A DNA stretch of 7,314 bases from Bacteroidales bacterium (GTDB taxonomy: Bacteria; Bacteroidota; Bacteroidia; Bacteroidales; UBA7960). The stretch is taken from assembly GCA_003557765.1 (NCBI GenBank), contig PWNO01000212.1, forward strand, positions 1 through 7,314, given 5' to 3'. The number at the start of each line of letters is the position of its first letter. Position 1 is the stretch's first letter. The notes beneath the pieces are model-generated. The model saw only the letters and a list, made by a program, of their open reading frames with translations. It had not been told where the DNA came from and did no database searches. Shown here piece by piece: positions 5,660 to 7,314 of this stretch. Made by a program: the position numbers and the translations under genes.

Positions 5660-6664
5660 TTAACAGGGTCTGTGCAGCGTTTGTCCGTCGGGTGTGATCA
5701 CATTGGCAAGATGCTTTTGCCACAGGCCCGATGCTTGCTGAAAACTCATTGCGTAGCCCAGCAAAAATCCCCCTCCGCCGGCCCCGCAAAGTTTCATCAT
5801 AAAATCGCCTGTCGACAGTCCCTCCTGCCACATGGGCCGGAAGATCTCCGGAATCATCTCACGGAACAAAACCCACTGCAGCGATGATAGTTCATGCAGT
5901 TTTGTTTTAAGCACAAAGTCTTCCTCTGCCAGTTTGTGGTTTGTGTTGGCGACTGCCTCTATGCAAGCATCGTTGCAGGGAATATATTCTTCCATAAAGC
6001 GCCTTCGGAAACCTGTATCAGCAAGCTTTTTCCTGAAAATGGCAATCAGGTCGGAGGTTTTGCGAGGAATGTGTGTGTTGACCAGGAAGAAGCCCCCGGA
6101 TGCGGACGTGATTTCCTGACGGAGCCGTGTCAGCAACAGGTCGTCATTGCCTTTAATGAGCAGCGGCTTTCCTGCGTAGATGCACAGGGGGTCTATTCCT
6201 GAGCTGCTTCCATGAAAATAGGATTCCATTCTGCTGAACAAGGCCTGCAACCAGCTCAGCTCCCGGACACATTGATCATCCCAAGAGATGGCGGATGCCT
6301 CACCATAACGGTCATAAAGGGCAGCGACAAGTGCTCCGCTGCTTCCCAGACCGTAACCGGAGGGGATGTCTGATCGCAGATAGACTCCCTGTGCCAGCTC
6401 TTCCGCCATCTTATCAAGGTCCAGCAATGAATTTAAAGACGGATTGGCATCGTCTTGCATCAAAAATTCCCGGAAAGCATACAGTTGTTCATTGGATCGC
6501 ATGGCAACCCTTTGCTGCTTTTCGGTCATGTCCGTGGAAGCAAAGACAAGTTTTGCCCCATGCTTGCGGAACGGCATAGTGAGGGCACGGGAACCGTACA
6601 GCAGGCTGTACTCTCCGAACAACATGATTTTCGCATAAAACTTTTTTCCCGGTCGTGGCATCAT
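5660..6664 (-). CDS. GHMP kinase, mevalonate kinase-like
   Basis: A 334-residue cytosolic GHMP-family kinase. Numbered from the ATG at 6664: motif 1 AKIMLFGEYSLLYGS at 11-25; ATP-binding motif 2 PSGYGLGSSG at 101-110; SSSGIDP at 153-159, where Asp158 is the likely catalytic base of mevalonate kinases; and motif 3 CGAGGGGF at 293-300. Mevalonate kinase makes 5-phosphomevalonate from mevalonate and ATP. It lies directly downstream of diphosphomevalonate decarboxylase in the same direction, which supports a mevalonate-pathway role; phosphomevalonate kinase activity cannot be excluded because Bacteroidota kinases of this pathway are divergent. The frame is open to a GTG at 6739, preceded by a GAGG, which would add 25 residues and nearly abut the upstream stop. 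I chose the ATG because the family starts just before KFYAKI and the added residues look non-conserved. The adjacent ATG at 6661 is equally possible. Confidence 0.86.
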   Translation of the reverse strand: MMPRPGKKFYAKIMLFGEYSLLYGSRALTMPFRKHGAKLVFASTDMTEKQQRVAMRSNEQLYAFREFLMQDDANPSLNSLLDLDKMAEELAQGVYLRSDIPSGYGLGSSGALVAALYDRYGEASAISWDDQCVRELSWLQALFSRMESYFHGSSSGIDPLCIYAGKPLLIKGNDDLLLTRLRQEITSASGGFFLVNTHIPRKTSDLIAIFRKKLADTGFRRRFMEEYIPCNDACIEAVANTNHKLAEEDFVLKTKLHELSSLQWVLFREMIPEIFRPMWQEGLSTGDFMMKLCGAGGGGFLLGYAMSFQQASGLWQKHLANVITPDGQTLHRPC

Positions 6665-6742
6665 GGTGAATTTCAATTCATTGGTCCGGCTGCCGGATGA
6701 ATGGATGCCGGGCTTGTTCGGTGACAGGCAAGACTTCACACA

Positions 6743-7301
6743 TCACCTCAACTCTTGCGGCCCCGGTCCTGCTGTATCTGCTATCCATCTCCGGTTTTCA
6801 CAGTGCGGTGCCAGTTCATCCGTAATAAAATGCGTAACCTGTTTTTGTTCTGCAGCCGGGTAGATCAGGTGGATATTGGGGCCGGCATCCAGCGTAAAAT
6901 ATGCCGGCACCTGAGATTTCTCCCGGAATCGCCTGATCTTTTTGATCATCATCAGGGTGTTGGGGTGCATCAGGATATATCCTGGGCTGGAAGACATCAT
7001 CAGGCTGTGCAGGCTCAGCGCTTCGTTCTCCGTGATCTCCCCAAACAACTTCCAGTCGCCGGTGCGCAGGGCGTCTGTGATCCTGGTGAGGTTGTCAATG
7101 GCCTGCTCTTTACGTTGGTTGCGATAAGGATGATTGTGCATCAGCGCATGGCCGGCAGAGCTGGAAACCTTTTTGCTTTGGCTGTCGGCGATCAGAATGG
7201 CGTCCCGGATGTCGTGAAAGGATGAATGGATCTGGTCTTCAGGGATCGGCCAGGCATGGGTATCGCTGGTCTCACTGATATCTTTGCATTTTCCCCAGAT
7301 C
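6743..7301 (-). CDS. mvaD: Diphosphomevalonate decarboxylase, C-terminal part, 5' end lost at contig end
   Basis: The frame continues upstream of the internal ATG at 7141 to the window edge, so the gene is partial; about 186 genuine residues remain of an expected 320-360. The visible part starts at IWGKCKDISETSDTHAWP, then has KKVSSSAGHALMHNHPY, the ALSLHSLMM helix, and FTLDAGPNIHLIYP, whose Asp (codon 6889-6887) corresponds to the catalytic aspartate of the family. The enzyme decarboxylates 5-diphosphomevalonate with ATP to isopentenyl diphosphate. The N-terminal half, with the substrate and ATP-binding motifs, is missing. Its TGA stop lies 78 bp before the preferred start of the GHMP kinase (or 3 bp before the GTG alternative), which suggests one transcript. 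The last four codons at the right edge come from adapter sequence and are not part of the protein. Confidence 0.93.
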
Positions 7302-7314
7302 AGATCGGAAGAGC
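7302..7314. other. Illumina adapter remnant at the contig end
   Basis: The final 13 bases are AGATCGGAAGAGC, identical to the universal prefix of Illumina TruSeq adapters, and they lie exactly at the end of the window. A chance 13-base match at the very end is improbable. It marks an untrimmed read end carried into the assembly. The decarboxylase frame happens to stay open through it, so it would be annotated as protein if not removed. Confidence 0.95.

Noticed and set aside
6665..6739. N-terminal extension of the GHMP kinase from a GTG at 6739
   Set aside because: The extra 25 residues are rich in Ser, Asn and Pro and precede the usual family start (KFYAKI); an ATG pair sits at the right place, so the extension is listed only as an alternative.

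Overview
The window looks like chromosomal DNA from a member of the Bacteroidota, at a genome position of mostly ordinary genes. Three things point there. Two genes are preceded by the TAnnTTTG-type -7 element of that phylum, twice as the identical 10-mer TACCTTTGCA. The start of the ribosomal protein S6 gene looks Bacteroidota-like. The mevalonate-pathway genes include a divergent GHMP kinase next to a diphosphomevalonate decarboxylase. The class cannot be fixed from sequence alone. The last 13 bases are an exact Illumina adapter prefix, so the right edge is the end of an assembled contig and not a biological boundary.

Layout, left to right. The minus strand carries the first 40 codons of rpsF (1-121) with its promoter, then a secreted serine-type beta-lactamase-family hydrolase with a C-terminal DUF3471-like domain (204-1814). 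Next are a 198-bp non-coding repeat (copy 1, 1810-2007) and a minus-strand PLP enzyme of the D-cysteine desulfhydrase/ACC deaminase family (2052-3035). A diverged second copy of the repeat (3227-3419) leads into a plus-strand PAS-AAA+-Fis sigma-54 activator (3442-4857). Convergent to that is a minus-strand YgjV-like three-helix membrane protein with a GNAT-like C-terminal domain (4886-5548). Last come a mevalonate kinase-like GHMP kinase (5660-6664) and, upstream of it in the same direction, the C-terminal part of diphosphomevalonate decarboxylase (6743-7301), cut by the contig end.

How the parts relate. The two mevalonate genes form a probable operon towards isopentenyl diphosphate. The most unusual structure is the pair of about 195-bp direct repeats that bracket the desulfhydrase gene. 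Copy 1 starts exactly at the start codon of the hydrolase. Copy 2 ends just before the sigma-54 activator. This fits an ancestral hydrolase/activator divergent pair whose shared intergenic region was duplicated when the desulfhydrase gene arrived, although a dispersed repeat family is also possible. Each copy holds a long hairpin made of 7-bp units and a TTGGCATGGAGGkTTCAT element that resembles a -24/-12 promoter. I see no CRISPR array, transposase, phage gene, tRNA or rRNA. Nothing here amounts to a clearly new multi-gene system; the repeat-bracketed gene is the best lead.
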